A stretch of DNA of 64,000 nt from an uncultured Arthrobacter sp. (GTDB lineage Bacteria > Actinomycetota > Actinomycetes > Actinomycetales > Micrococcaceae): assembly GCF_947493765.1 (NCBI RefSeq), contig NZ_CANLSZ010000001.1, positions 496,001 to 560,000 on the forward strand, given 5' to 3'. Below the pieces are notes generated by a model, which was not told the origin of the DNA, searched no databases, and saw only the letters and a program-made list of their open reading frames with translations. Of the stretch, positions 1-7,851 are shown piece by piece (the stretch's first letter is position 1; every line of letters begins with the position of its first letter). A program made the position numbers and the translations under genes.

Positions 1-1
1 C

Positions 2-571
2 CCACGGCTCATCGAGGCGTGGCGCCTCCTCGCCGACGACGGCACGCTCTACCTGCACCTCGACTACCGCGAGGTGCACTACGCCAAGGTGATGCTGGAC
101 GCCCTGTTCGGCCGCGACAGCTTCCTCAACGAGATCATCTGGGCCTACGACTACGGTGCGCGGACCACGCGGAAGTGGCCCGCCAAGCACGACAACATCC
201 TCGTGTACGTGAAGAACCCGTCCACCTACCACTTCGACAGTCAGGCTGTGGACCGGGAACCCTACATGGCACCCGGGCTCGTGACGCCGGAGAAGGCCGC
301 ACGCGGGAAGCTCCCCACGGACGTGTGGTGGCACACCATCGTGTCCCCCACCGGGAAGGAGAAGACCGGCTATCCCACCCAGAAGCCCGAGGGGCTGCTG
401 CGGAGGGTGGTCGCGGCGAGCAGTCGCGAGGGCGACTGGGTGCTGGACTTCTTCGCAGGCTCCGGCACCCTCGGCGCCGTCTCCGGGAAACTGGGGCGCC
501 GGTTCGTCTGCGTGGACAGCAACCCGCAGGCCATCGACGTCATGAACGCGCGCCTGACCCCCTGGCTCTGA
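2..571 (+). CDS. DNA methyltransferase, C-terminal part (N6-adenine/N4-cytosine type), cut by window edge
   Basis: The frame is open from base 2, so the start lies to the left; 189 residues are visible. It should transfer a methyl group from S-adenosylmethionine to adenine N6 or cytosine N4 in DNA. The SAM-binding motif DFFAGSGTLG sits about 40 residues from the C-terminus, preceded by the typical GYPTQKPEGLL stretch. With motif I after the catalytic region, this is the beta-class order seen in Type III Mod proteins and related solitary enzymes. The catalytic (D/N/S)PPY motif is expected upstream, outside the window. The first visible residues (LLADDGTLYLHLDYREVHY) match the conserved block after that motif. 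No restriction gene is visible downstream, so solitary methylase versus restriction partner cannot be decided. Confidence 0.85.
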   Translation, partial: PRLIEAWRLLADDGTLYLHLDYREVHYAKVMLDALFGRDSFLNEIIWAYDYGARTTRKWPAKHDNILVYVKNPSTYHFDSQAVDREPYMAPGLVTPEKAARGKLPTDVWWHTIVSPTGKEKTGYPTQKPEGLLRRVVAASSREGDWVLDFFAGSGTLGAVSGKLGRRFVCVDSNPQAIDVMNARLTPWL

Positions 572-618
572 GTTACCCTCGGGGAGGCCGTCCTCCGGGC
601 TCGGGACTCATGAGCTGC

Positions 619-684
619 GACTCACGGTTGGGGACTCACGGTTGGGGACTCACGGTTGGGGACTCACGGCTGGGGACTCAGGGG
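619..684. repeat. 14-bp tandem repeat at the 3' end of the PHP gene
   Basis: Four consecutive 14-bp units (619-632, 633-646, 647-660, 661-674) have the sequence gactcacggttggg; the fourth differs at one base (c for t). A broken fifth unit starts at 675. The array fills most of the gap between two convergent genes. The stop codon of the PHP gene (678-680 on the minus strand) lies inside the broken unit. Confidence 0.9.
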
Positions 685-1529
685 GCGGCGCCTGTGGCGG
701 TACCCGTCGCCAGACCCTGGATGGCCTCGAGCACCTCCGGGGCGGTCAGATTCTCGCCCAGCAGATTCGGCTTCCCGCTGCCGTGGTAGTCGCTGGAGCC
801 CGTCACGAGCAGTCCCCGCTCGCGCGCGATCCTGCGCAGTGCCACCTGCGCGGCGGCAGGGTTGTCCCGGTGCTCCACCTCGAGACCCAGCAGGCCGGCG
901 TCGATCATCTCCTCCAGATCCGCGCCACCCACCACCGCACCCCGGTTGGACGCCGAGGGGTGGGCGAACACCGGGACCCCTCCGGCAGCACGGATGAGAC
1001 CGACGGCCTCGGCAGGGTGCGGCGCGTAGTGGCTGACCCAGTAGGGTGAGCGCGCCGTGAGGACGCTCTGGAAGGCCTCCGAGCGGGTCCGGACGATCCC
1101 CAGGCTCACCAGCGCGTCGGCGATGTGGGGCCGTCCCACCGTGGCGCCCTCGCTCACGTGCTGCGCCACGAGGTCCCAGCTGATGGGATAGTCCACCGAC
1201 ATCAGGTCCACCATGCGCCGGGCACGGGTCAGCCGCGCCGTCCTGGAGCGTTCGATCTCCGCGTGCAGGCCCGGATGCAGCGGGTCGTGCAGATAGGAGA
1301 GCATGTGCACGCTGATACCCGTGTCCGTCCGGCAGGAGACCTCCATGCCCGGGATGAACGTGATCCCCAGTCCGTGCGCCGCACTCCGCGCGCGGTCCCA
1401 CCCCGCCGTCGAGTCGTGGTCGGTCAGTGCGACGGCGTCCAGCCCGGCGGCCGCGGCGGATCCGATGAGGACCTCCGGGTCCTCTGTGCCGTCCGAGACG
1501 TTGGAGTGCGTATGCAGGTCGATCCTCAC
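678..1529 (-). CDS. PHP-domain phosphoesterase (RNase AM / YciV type)
   Basis: A 283-residue PHP metallo-phosphoesterase. Relatives of this length and motif pattern are 3',5'-nucleotide bisphosphate phosphatases or 5'-3' exoribonucleases (YciV/TrpH group). Metal-binding motifs appear in the expected order: HTHSNVSDGT near the N-terminus, LTDHDS about residue 43, GMEVSC about residue 68, FAHPSA about residue 190, and SSDYHG near residue 245. I chose the GTG at 1529, which gives the N-terminus MRIDLHTHS usual for the family; a TAGATT box ends 7 nt upstream (1537-1542), suggesting a leaderless mRNA. A TTG at 1538 would overlap that box. The gene is convergent with the methyltransferase and divergent from the aminopeptidase gene, 92 bp away. 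Confidence 0.88.
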   Translation of the reverse strand: MRIDLHTHSNVSDGTEDPEVLIGSAAAAGLDAVALTDHDSTAGWDRARSAAHGLGITFIPGMEVSCRTDTGISVHMLSYLHDPLHPGLHAEIERSRTARLTRARRMVDLMSVDYPISWDLVAQHVSEGATVGRPHIADALVSLGIVRTRSEAFQSVLTARSPYWVSHYAPHPAEAVGLIRAAGGVPVFAHPSASNRGAVVGGADLEEMIDAGLLGLEVEHRDNPAAAQVALRRIARERGLLVTGSSDYHGSGKPNLLGENLTAPEVLEAIQGLATGTATGAAP

Positions 1530-1536
1530 CGGGTCC

Positions 1537-1542
1537 AATCTA
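1537..1542 (-). promoter_or_regulatory. -10 box TAGATT of the PHP gene
   Basis: TAGATT on the minus strand, 7 nt from the GTG at 1529. This fits a leaderless start and favours GTG over the upstream TTG. Confidence 0.45.
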
Positions 1543-1621
1543 CGCGCCGGCGGCGGCATCTCGGTCCATGCCCGCGGGGCCGGACTTCCCCGCCCGGTCA
1601 CAGCGGTGAGACGATGGCAGG

Positions 1622-3202
1622 ATGAGTACCGCCGACATCGATTCCGCAGCCCACAACCCCACCGACTCGCCGGAGGGCCAGCCCCTGTCCGACCGCAACG
1701 AGAACCGGTCGCAGCGCCCCGACTCCGACGCCTTCAAGGCGTTCATGGCCAGTGAATGGGCGCCCGACACCGCGACACTCCCGGACAGGTCGCCCGTGGC
1801 GGAGCACGCCGCACGACGCCGGCGCGCCGTCTCCGACCGCTTCCCCGGCGAGCGCGTGGTCGTTCCGGCGGGGCCTTTCAAGGTGCGCTCCAACGACACC
1901 GACTACCGCTACCGGCCGCACTCCGGGTTCGCGCACCTGACCGGTCTCGGCCTGGACCACGAGCCCGACGCCATGCTGGTGCTCGAGCCGGTGGAGCACG
2001 GGCAGGGCGACGACGGCGGGAACCACACCGCCCGGCTCTACTTCCGTGAGCTCGCGGGCCGGGACAGCGCGGAGTTCTACGCCAACGCCCGGTACGGCGA
2101 GTTCTGGATCGGCCGTCGTCCGTCGATGGCGCAGCTGAACGCCCAGCTGGATCTCGCCACCGCCGACCTCGGTGAGCTGGAGGTCGCCATCACCAAGGAC
2201 GCCGGGGTGGCCGAGATCGGCGGCATCGGCATCCGGCTCCTCCGCGAGGTGGACCCGGCCGCGGATGCCCTGGTGGACACCTCGCGCATCAACACCGGGG
2301 TGGACCTCGAGAAGGCGGACGCCCTCGATGCCATGCTCGCCGAGTTTCTCTCCGAACTGCGCCTCATCAAGGACCCGTGGGAGATCGAGCAGATGGAGGC
2401 CGCGGTGGCTGCGACCGTGGACGGCTTCCACGAGGTGATCCGGACCCTGCCGCGGGCCATCTCCCACCCACGCGGTGAGCGCGTCGTCGAGGGTGCGTTC
2501 TTCACGCGGGCCCGGGAGGAGGGCAACGACCTCGGGTACGACACGATCGCCGCCGCCGGCAACAACGCCACCACGCTGCACTGGATCCGCAACACGGGCC
2601 AGGTCAAGGCCGGCGAGCTCCTGCTGCTGGACGCCGGCGTCGAGGCCGAGAGCCTCTACACCGCGGACATCACCAGGACCATCCCCATCAACGGCACGTA
2701 CACGGACACGCAGCGCGCCATCTACCAGGCCGTGCTCGACGCGGCCGACGCCGGGTTCGCCGCCGCCCAGCCCGGTCGGAAGTTCCGCGAGATCCACGAT
2801 GCGGCCGTGACGGTGCTCGCCGAGAACCTGGACCGGTGGGGTCTGCTGCCGGTGTCACTGGACCAGGCCCTGGCACCGGACGGCCAGCACCACCGCCGCT
2901 GGATGCCGCATGGCACCAGCCACCACCTCGGCATGGACGTCCACGACTGCGCCCAGGCCAAGCGTGAGCTCTACCTGGACGGCGTCCTCACGGAGGGCAT
3001 GGTCTTCACGATCGAGCCGGGTCTGTACTTCAAGGCCGAGGATCTCGCCGTCCCGGAGGAGTACCGCGGGATCGGCGTGCGGATCGAGGACGACATCCTG
3101 ATGACCGCCGACGGACCCGTCAACCTGAGCGCCGCGCTCCCCCGCAACCCCGACGACGTCGAGGACTGGATCGCCGGGATCTGGGGCAGCACCGGCGAGT
3201 AG
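1622..3202 (+). CDS. pepP: Xaa-Pro aminopeptidase (M24B family)
   Basis: A 526-residue cytoplasmic dimetal aminopeptidase that removes N-terminal residues preceding proline. An AMP_N-type N-terminal domain spans about residues 65-220 and the pita-bread M24 catalytic domain about 255-510. Expected metal ligands are present: Asp in LLLLDAGVE (about 336), Asp in TADITRT (about 347), His in HGTSHHLGMDVHD (about 430), Glu in FTIEPGLY (about 465) and Glu in GVRIEDDIL (about 490). The first 45 residues are a hydrophilic tail, common in actinobacterial members. The ATG follows GGCAGG closely; a weaker GACGAT box lies 6 nt upstream. A strong palindromic terminator follows. Confidence 0.95.
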   Translation: MSTADIDSAAHNPTDSPEGQPLSDRNENRSQRPDSDAFKAFMASEWAPDTATLPDRSPVAEHAARRRRAVSDRFPGERVVVPAGPFKVRSNDTDYRYRPHSGFAHLTGLGLDHEPDAMLVLEPVEHGQGDDGGNHTARLYFRELAGRDSAEFYANARYGEFWIGRRPSMAQLNAQLDLATADLGELEVAITKDAGVAEIGGIGIRLLREVDPAADALVDTSRINTGVDLEKADALDAMLAEFLSELRLIKDPWEIEQMEAAVAATVDGFHEVIRTLPRAISHPRGERVVEGAFFTRAREEGNDLGYDTIAAAGNNATTLHWIRNTGQVKAGELLLLDAGVEAESLYTADITRTIPINGTYTDTQRAIYQAVLDAADAGFAAAQPGRKFREIHDAAVTVLAENLDRWGLLPVSLDQALAPDGQHHRRWMPHGTSHHLGMDVHDCAQAKRELYLDGVLTEGMVFTIEPGLYFKAEDLAVPEEYRGIGVRIEDDILMTADGPVNLSAALPRNPDDVEDWIAGIWGSTGE

Positions 3203-3228
3203 CGTCCGCTCCGCCACCGGGCCGGACG

Positions 3229-3264
3229 ACGGAAGGCAGGGACCTCGAGGTCCCTGCCTTCCGT
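3229..3264. terminator. bidirectional terminator, 36-bp perfect palindrome
   Basis: A perfect inverted repeat of 18 bp per arm centred on CTCGAG, 27 bp after the pepP stop. It lies in the gap between two convergent genes (pepP and the stress-protein gene), so one hairpin could end transcription from both sides. There is no clear T-tract, as is usual at this GC content. Confidence 0.8.
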
Positions 3265-3333
3265 GTCTCCCGACGCCGGTGCGTGCCGCCCGCGTCGAGC
3301 TTCTGATCGGTCGAGCTGCTGATCAGGATCCGT

Positions 3334-4179
3334 TCAGCTGCGGCGCTCCGGTGCGGACGATCCACCGCGCTCGGCGTCGTCCGCCGGGGACTGTCCGCCG
3401 CGCCCTTCGGACTGCTGTGCCGGATCGCCGGCCGGGCGATCCTCGACGCGCTCCCCGTACTGGGGCCGGCCGTCCGGGAGATCGGGGAACTGGCCACGAC
3501 GCGGCCCGCTGGTCCCCGGTCCGGCGGTCTGGTCGGCGGTGACCGGGTCCTGGGCGGGCTGCGGCGGCAGCGCGGGTGGCTGCTGGCCGGCGAAGGGATC
3601 GTTCCACTGGGCCGGCCGGTCGGGCGCGGGCTGGGAAGGCCGCTGGCCCTGCCACCCGGTGGAGCCGGCGACCGGGTGCTGGGCCTGGCCCTGCATGGGG
3701 AGCTGCTGCAGCAGCTTGCGCGCCTCGGCTGCGAGGGTGGGGTCCACGAGGACGTCGTAGCTGGTCGCGATGACCTGGCTCGTGGAGGTGAAGTCCCGCT
3801 TGCCGCGCTGGAAGGCGTAGGTGATCACGCCGAACAGGAGCCAGAAGATGGCACCGAGGGCGATCGAGGACGTGATGGTGATGCCGGACTCGCTCCCGGC
3901 GAACAGACTCAGGATGAGGCCAACGAAGAGACCGAACCAGGCACCCGTGGCTGCGCTGCCCAGGGCGACGCGCGGATAGCTGAGCCGTCCGGTGACGCGC
4001 TCCACCGCCTTGAGGTCGTTGCCGACGATCGCGACCTTCTGCACGGCGAACTTGTGATCGGCGAGATAGTCCACCGCCTTCTGCGCATCGAGGTAACTCG
4101 TGTAGCGGCCGATGATCTCGCCCGTGGGCAGGGTTCGGCCCTGGTCGCGGGAGGCGGTGGTTCCAAGTGGCGTCGACAT
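3334..4179 (-). CDS. general-stress-protein 17M-like (YflT-like) membrane protein
   Basis: A 281-residue protein. Residues about 18-75 (GEIIGRYTSYLDAQKAVDYL onward) resemble the small N-terminal domain of general stress protein 17M / YflT. Two hydrophobic segments follow (about 80-100 and 108-128), the first rich in Gly/Ala as in glycine-zipper proteins. After residue 170 the chain becomes a low-complexity Pro/Gln/Gly tail. The start is ATG 4179, giving MSTPLGTTASRD. The biochemical role is unknown. It diverges from the MgtE-like gene with 126 bp between them and shares the terminator at 3229-3264 with pepP. Confidence 0.85.
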   Translation of the reverse strand: MSTPLGTTASRDQGRTLPTGEIIGRYTSYLDAQKAVDYLADHKFAVQKVAIVGNDLKAVERVTGRLSYPRVALGSAATGAWFGLFVGLILSLFAGSESGITITSSIALGAIFWLLFGVITYAFQRGKRDFTSTSQVIATSYDVLVDPTLAAEARKLLQQLPMQGQAQHPVAGSTGWQGQRPSQPAPDRPAQWNDPFAGQQPPALPPQPAQDPVTADQTAGPGTSGPRRGQFPDLPDGRPQYGERVEDRPAGDPAQQSEGRGGQSPADDAERGGSSAPERRS

Positions 4180-4293
4180 GAGTCCTATTCTGGCCCACGG
4201 CCCGTCGCCGGGACAGTGGTATCGCCGCTGGTGAACGCCGCCGGTTCCCCGACGCGGCAGGACTCCGATGCCGGTCGGCGCGAGCGTGCCCGA

Positions 4294-4299
4294 TAGCCT
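4294..4299 (+). promoter_or_regulatory. -10 box TAGCCT of the MgtE-like gene
   Basis: TAGCCT ends exactly 6 nt before the GTG start at 4306, so transcription would begin at or next to the start codon (leaderless mRNA). Confidence 0.5.
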
Positions 4300-4305
4300 A
4301 GGGCG

Positions 4306-5592
4306 GTGACTACAAATCCGACCCGCGTCTTCGTCGCCCGGCTCCTGGGCCTGGACGTCTTCGACCCGCTCGGAGACCGCCTGGGCCGCCTCCGGGACGC
4401 CGTCGTGCTCGATCGCGGTGCCGCCGGCCCGCCCCAGGTGGTGGGTCTCGTCGTGGAGGTCCCCGGCAAGAAGAGGGTGTTCGTCCCGATGACCCGCATC
4501 ACCTCGATGGACGCCTCCCAGATCATCTGCACAGGGCTCGTCAACCTCCGGCGGTTCGAACAGCGCGGGGCCGAGATGCTCGTGGTCGCCGAGCTCTTCG
4601 ACCGGCGCCTCACGCTCCGTGACGGCAGCGGCAGTGCCGTGGTGGAGGACAGCGCCATGGAACGCGATCGCAGTGGCGACTGGCACGTCTCGCAGCTGTA
4701 CGTGCGCCGCGGTGGGTCCTCCACCTCGCCCCTGCGCGGCCTGCGCCGCGGTGGGGAGCGCCTGATCATCGACTGGCTCGACGCCTTCCACGGCCCCGCG
4801 AGCGAGCCGCAGGGCGCGTCCCAGTACGTGGCGCAGCACGAGGATCTGAAGGCCGCCGACTTCGCCGACGCCCTCCACGAGATGAACGACAAGCGCCGCG
4901 TGGAGGTGGCCGGGGAGCTGCAGGACGACCGTCTGGCGGACGTGCTGCAGGAACTGCCCGACGACGACCAGGTCCAGATCCTGTCCTCGCTGACGCGTGA
5001 GCGTGCGGCGGACGTCCTCGAGGAGATGGACCCCGACGACGCGGCCGATCTCCTCAACGAACTGCCCGAGGCCGAGAAGGAGGAACTGCTGCAGCTCATG
5101 GAGCCGGAGGACGCCGAGGACGTGCGTCGCCTGCTCGAGTACGAGGAGGACACGGCAGGATCGCTGATGACCACGGTCCCGGTCATCCTGCCGCCGGAAG
5201 CCACCGTCGCGGAGGCCCTCGCCCATGTGCGCCGCGAGGAGCTCACTCCCGCCCTCGCGTCGGCGATCTTCGTCTGCCGCCCACCGCTCGAGACCCCCAC
5301 GGGGCGCTACCTCGGCGTGGTCCACATCCAGCAGCTGCTGCGGTACCCCCCACCGGAACCGCTGGGCAACATCATCGACACGGATCTGGAGGCCGTCGGT
5401 GACCAGGCCGCCGTGAGCGACGTCTCGCGGATCCTCGCGACCTACAATCTGAACTCGGTTCCCGTCATCAGTACCGAGGGTCGACTCGTCGGCGCCGTCA
5501 CGGTCGACGACGTCCTGGACCATCTGCTGCCCGACGACTGGCGGGCACAGGACGATGCATCGGAAGCGAAGCGAGGTGAACGCCGTGGTTGA
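4306..5592 (+). CDS. MgtE N-terminal domain / CBS-pair protein lacking the channel domain
   Basis: A 428-residue soluble protein. Residues about 1-110 look like a PRC-barrel-type domain (GDRLGRLRDAVVLD, then VVGLVVEVPGKKRVFVP). Residues about 165-285 are an MgtE_N superhelix with repeated LPDDDQVQILSSL / MDPDDAADLLNELPE units. Two CBS domains follow (about 290-410). Genuine MgtE Mg2+ channels continue into five transmembrane helices, which are absent here; the gene ends 18 residues after the last CBS motif. It therefore resembles only the cytosolic Mg-sensing half of MgtE. Its function is unknown. It overlaps the next gene by 8 nt (GTG 5585), suggesting an operon with DUF1003 and mrp. Confidence 0.85.
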   Translation: MTTNPTRVFVARLLGLDVFDPLGDRLGRLRDAVVLDRGAAGPPQVVGLVVEVPGKKRVFVPMTRITSMDASQIICTGLVNLRRFEQRGAEMLVVAELFDRRLTLRDGSGSAVVEDSAMERDRSGDWHVSQLYVRRGGSSTSPLRGLRRGGERLIIDWLDAFHGPASEPQGASQYVAQHEDLKAADFADALHEMNDKRRVEVAGELQDDRLADVLQELPDDDQVQILSSLTRERAADVLEEMDPDDAADLLNELPEAEKEELLQLMEPEDAEDVRRLLEYEEDTAGSLMTTVPVILPPEATVAEALAHVRREELTPALASAIFVCRPPLETPTGRYLGVVHIQQLLRYPPPEPLGNIIDTDLEAVGDQAAVSDVSRILATYNLNSVPVISTEGRLVGAVTVDDVLDHLLPDDWRAQDDASEAKRGERRG

Positions 5593-6181
5593 GAGGATCA
5601 GGTCGAGTTCGAGTGGGCTGGACATGCCCCGCGAGAGCCGTATGCGCCTCCTGCCGCGCCTGCGTCCGAACCCGGACGCGTTCGGCAGCGCCACCGAGAA
5701 CTTCGCGCGCTTCATGGGCACGCCCCAGTTCCTGTTCTACATGACCGTGTTCTGCGCGGTGTGGCTGCTGTGGAACACGCTGGCACCGGAGGGCCTGCGC
5801 TTCGACAGCGCCGCGATCGGGTTCACGCTGCTGACGCTCATGCTCTCGCTGCAGGCCTCCTACGCCGCTCCCCTGCTGCTCCTGGCCCAGAACCGCCAGG
5901 ACGACCGCGACCGCGTCTCGCTCAAGGAGGACCGCCAGCGCGCGGAACGCAATCTCTCCGACACCGAGTACCTGACCCGCGAGATCGCCGAGCTGCGCAT
6001 CGCCCTGCGGGAGGTGGCCACCCGCGACTACGTCCGCTCCGAACTGCGGTCCGTCCTGGACGAGGTCCTGGAGACGGCGGACGGCCAGGAACTGATGCTG
6101 CAGCGGCGCAAGCCGCGGAAGTCCTCGGACACCGCCGCCACGCCGAGGGTGCAGCCCGCGGGGAGGAGACAGTCGCGGTGA
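5585..6181 (+). CDS. DUF1003 family membrane protein
   Basis: A 198-residue protein. Two membrane helices (about residues 38-58 and 70-95) are followed by the DUF1003 hallmark QNRQDDRDR and a charged, probably coiled-coil tail (about 105-165). I chose GTG 5585, which overlaps the end of the MgtE-like gene and has AGGTG about 8 nt upstream. The longer ATG at 5555 would add ten charged residues. The function of DUF1003 is unknown. The stop overlaps the GTG of mrp (GTGA), indicating translational coupling. Confidence 0.85.
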   Translation: MVERIRSSSSGLDMPRESRMRLLPRLRPNPDAFGSATENFARFMGTPQFLFYMTVFCAVWLLWNTLAPEGLRFDSAAIGFTLLTLMLSLQASYAAPLLLLAQNRQDDRDRVSLKEDRQRAERNLSDTEYLTREIAELRIALREVATRDYVRSELRSVLDEVLETADGQELMLQRRKPRKSSDTAATPRVQPAGRRQSR

Positions 6182-7308
6182 TCTTCCCCCCGCCCAGCGA
6201 GCAGGCGGTACGCGACGCGCTCGCCACGGTGATCGACCCCGAGCTGCGCCGTCCCATCACCGAGCTCGGCATGGTCGCGTCGGTCGCCGTCGAGGGCGGC
6301 ACCGTGCGCGTCGGGATCCTGCTCACGATCGCCGGGTGTCCGCTGCGTGGCACCATCACCGACGACACCGAGGCAGCGCTGTCGCGCGTCGAGGGCGTGG
6401 ACGAGGTGGTGGTGGACCTCGGGGTGATGAACCAGGAGCAGCGTGACGCCCTGAAGGACCAGCTCAAGGGCCCCGGTGGCCGGCGCGGCATCCCGTTCGC
6501 CGATCCGACGTCGCTGACCCGGGTCTACGCCGTGGCGAGCGGCAAGGGTGGCGTCGGGAAGTCGAGCGTGACGGTCAACCTCGCGGTGGCCATGGCGGCA
6601 CGCGGGCTCCGGGTGGGGATCGTCGACGCCGACATCTACGGCTTCTCCGTCCCGGCGCTCATGGGCATCAGCCAGCAGCCCACACGCGTGGACGAACTCA
6701 TCCTGCCGCCGGTCGCGCACGGCGTGAAGGTGATCTCCATCGGCATGTTCGTCGAGGGCAACCAGCCCATCTCCTGGCGCGGCCCCATGCTGCACCGCGC
6801 CCTGGAGCAGTTCCTCACCGAGGTCTACTTCGGCGACCTCGATGCCCTCTTCCTCGATCTGCCACCCGGCACGGGTGACATCGCGATCTCGGTGGCCCAG
6901 TTGCTCCCCTCCGCCGAGCTCCTGGTCGTCACCACCCCGCAGAGCGCCGCCGCCAGTGTGGCCGAGCGTGCGGGAGCCATGGCCGCGCAGACCGGGCAGG
7001 GCATCGCCGGGGTCATCGAGAACATGTCCTGGCTCGAACTGCCCGACGGCGGGCGGCTCGAGCTCTTCGGAGCGGGTGGGGGTGCCCTGCTGGCCTCCCG
7101 GCTGGCCGACACGCTGTCGACCGAGGTACCGCTGCTCGGCAGCATCCCCCTCGAGCAGAGACTGCGCGAGGGCGGGGACGAGGGCCTGCCCCTCGTGCTC
7201 GGGACCGGATCCTCCGCGGCGAGGGACGAACTGGTGAGGATCGCCGCTCTCCTCGCCGGGCGCCCGCGCGGCCTCGAGGGGCTGACGCTCCCCGTCACGG
7301 TCGCCTGA
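6178..7308 (+). CDS. mrp: Mrp/NBP35-family iron-sulfur cluster carrier ATPase
   Basis: A 376-residue P-loop ATPase of the Mrp/ApbC family, which carries Fe-S clusters to apo-proteins. An N-terminal MIP18/DUF59 domain spans about residues 1-90 and contains one cysteine (IAGCPL). The ATPase domain has a deviant Walker A, GKGGVGKSS (about 122-130), and the family motif FLDLPPGTGD. The C-terminal CxxC that bridges a [4Fe-4S] cluster in many homologues is not visible: after ENMSW the chain reads LELPDGGRLEL. GTG 6178 has the strong site GGGAGGAG upstream (about 6161-6167) and overlaps the DUF1003 stop. Confidence 0.92.
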   Translation: MIFPPPSEQAVRDALATVIDPELRRPITELGMVASVAVEGGTVRVGILLTIAGCPLRGTITDDTEAALSRVEGVDEVVVDLGVMNQEQRDALKDQLKGPGGRRGIPFADPTSLTRVYAVASGKGGVGKSSVTVNLAVAMAARGLRVGIVDADIYGFSVPALMGISQQPTRVDELILPPVAHGVKVISIGMFVEGNQPISWRGPMLHRALEQFLTEVYFGDLDALFLDLPPGTGDIAISVAQLLPSAELLVVTTPQSAAASVAERAGAMAAQTGQGIAGVIENMSWLELPDGGRLELFGAGGGALLASRLADTLSTEVPLLGSIPLEQRLREGGDEGLPLVLGTGSSAARDELVRIAALLAGRPRGLEGLTLPVTVA

Positions 7309-7357
7309 GCCGCAGGAGCGTCCCGGGCAGGATCTGTGCGACCACCCGCCGGTCGGG

Positions 7358-7768
7358 CTAGGTGGCCTCCGGATCGTAGGGGGCGGCCGCCCCCGGCACC
7401 AGCCGGGGTCCCAGCGGCACCGACGGGCCCGGGCCCACCTGCAGGGCCGCCGCGGGAGCGGCCGCCGGAACAGCGGTCGGCGCTCCGCTGCTCACGGGTT
7501 TGAAGACGTCCTCCATGTCATCGAGGAGCGCCTCCTTGATGATGCGCCGTGGGTCGTACTGGCGCGGATCGAGCTTGCGCCAGTCGACCTCGTCGAGTTC
7601 CGGACCCACCTCTTCCCGGAGCTGCTCACGCGCCCCGGTGGCCATGCGCCGCAGGCTCCGCACGAGCCTCGCCAACTGGGCGGCGTACTCGGGGAGGCGT
7701 TCGGGGCCGAGCACCACGACGGCGATGATCGCGAGGACCACCAGTTCGAGGCCATTGATTCCCAACAC
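7358..7768 (-). CDS. tatB: twin-arginine translocase subunit TatB
   Basis: A 136-residue Sec-independent translocase component that helps bind twin-arginine signal peptides. One N-terminal membrane helix (about residues 5-20) is followed by the TatA/B hinge GPERLPE, then an amphipathic helix and a charged middle region. The tail after about residue 95 is rich in Ala/Pro. The start is GTG 7768; TAGGCT ends exactly 6 nt upstream, suggesting its own leaderless promoter within the sigma-factor cluster. The position after the sigma and anti-sigma genes matches the sigE-rseA-tatB order of other actinobacteria. Confidence 0.92.
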   Translation of the reverse strand: MLGINGLELVVLAIIAVVVLGPERLPEYAAQLARLVRSLRRMATGAREQLREEVGPELDEVDWRKLDPRQYDPRRIIKEALLDDMEDVFKPVSSGAPTAVPAAAPAAALQVGPGPSVPLGPRLVPGAAAPYDPEAT

Positions 7769-7774
7769 GCGAGA

Positions 7775-7780
7775 AGCCTA
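7775..7780 (-). promoter_or_regulatory. -10 box TAGGCT of tatB
   Basis: TAGGCT on the minus strand is exactly 6 nt from the GTG at 7768. It implies that tatB is also transcribed separately from the upstream anti-sigma gene. Confidence 0.5.
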
Positions 7781-7851
7781 CCTTCCCGCAGGTGACGTAC
7801 CGCATCCGCAGGCCCGCCCGACGCCGGATCCGTGCCCGCAGCCGGCCCTGA

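Noticed and set aside
619-684. CRISPR-like array
   Set aside because: Units are 14 bp and directly adjacent with no unique spacers; no cas gene is present in the window.
4548-4565. GGTTCGAAC resembling a tRNA T-loop
   Set aside because: It lies inside the MgtE-like coding frame and no acceptor or anticodon stem can be built around it.
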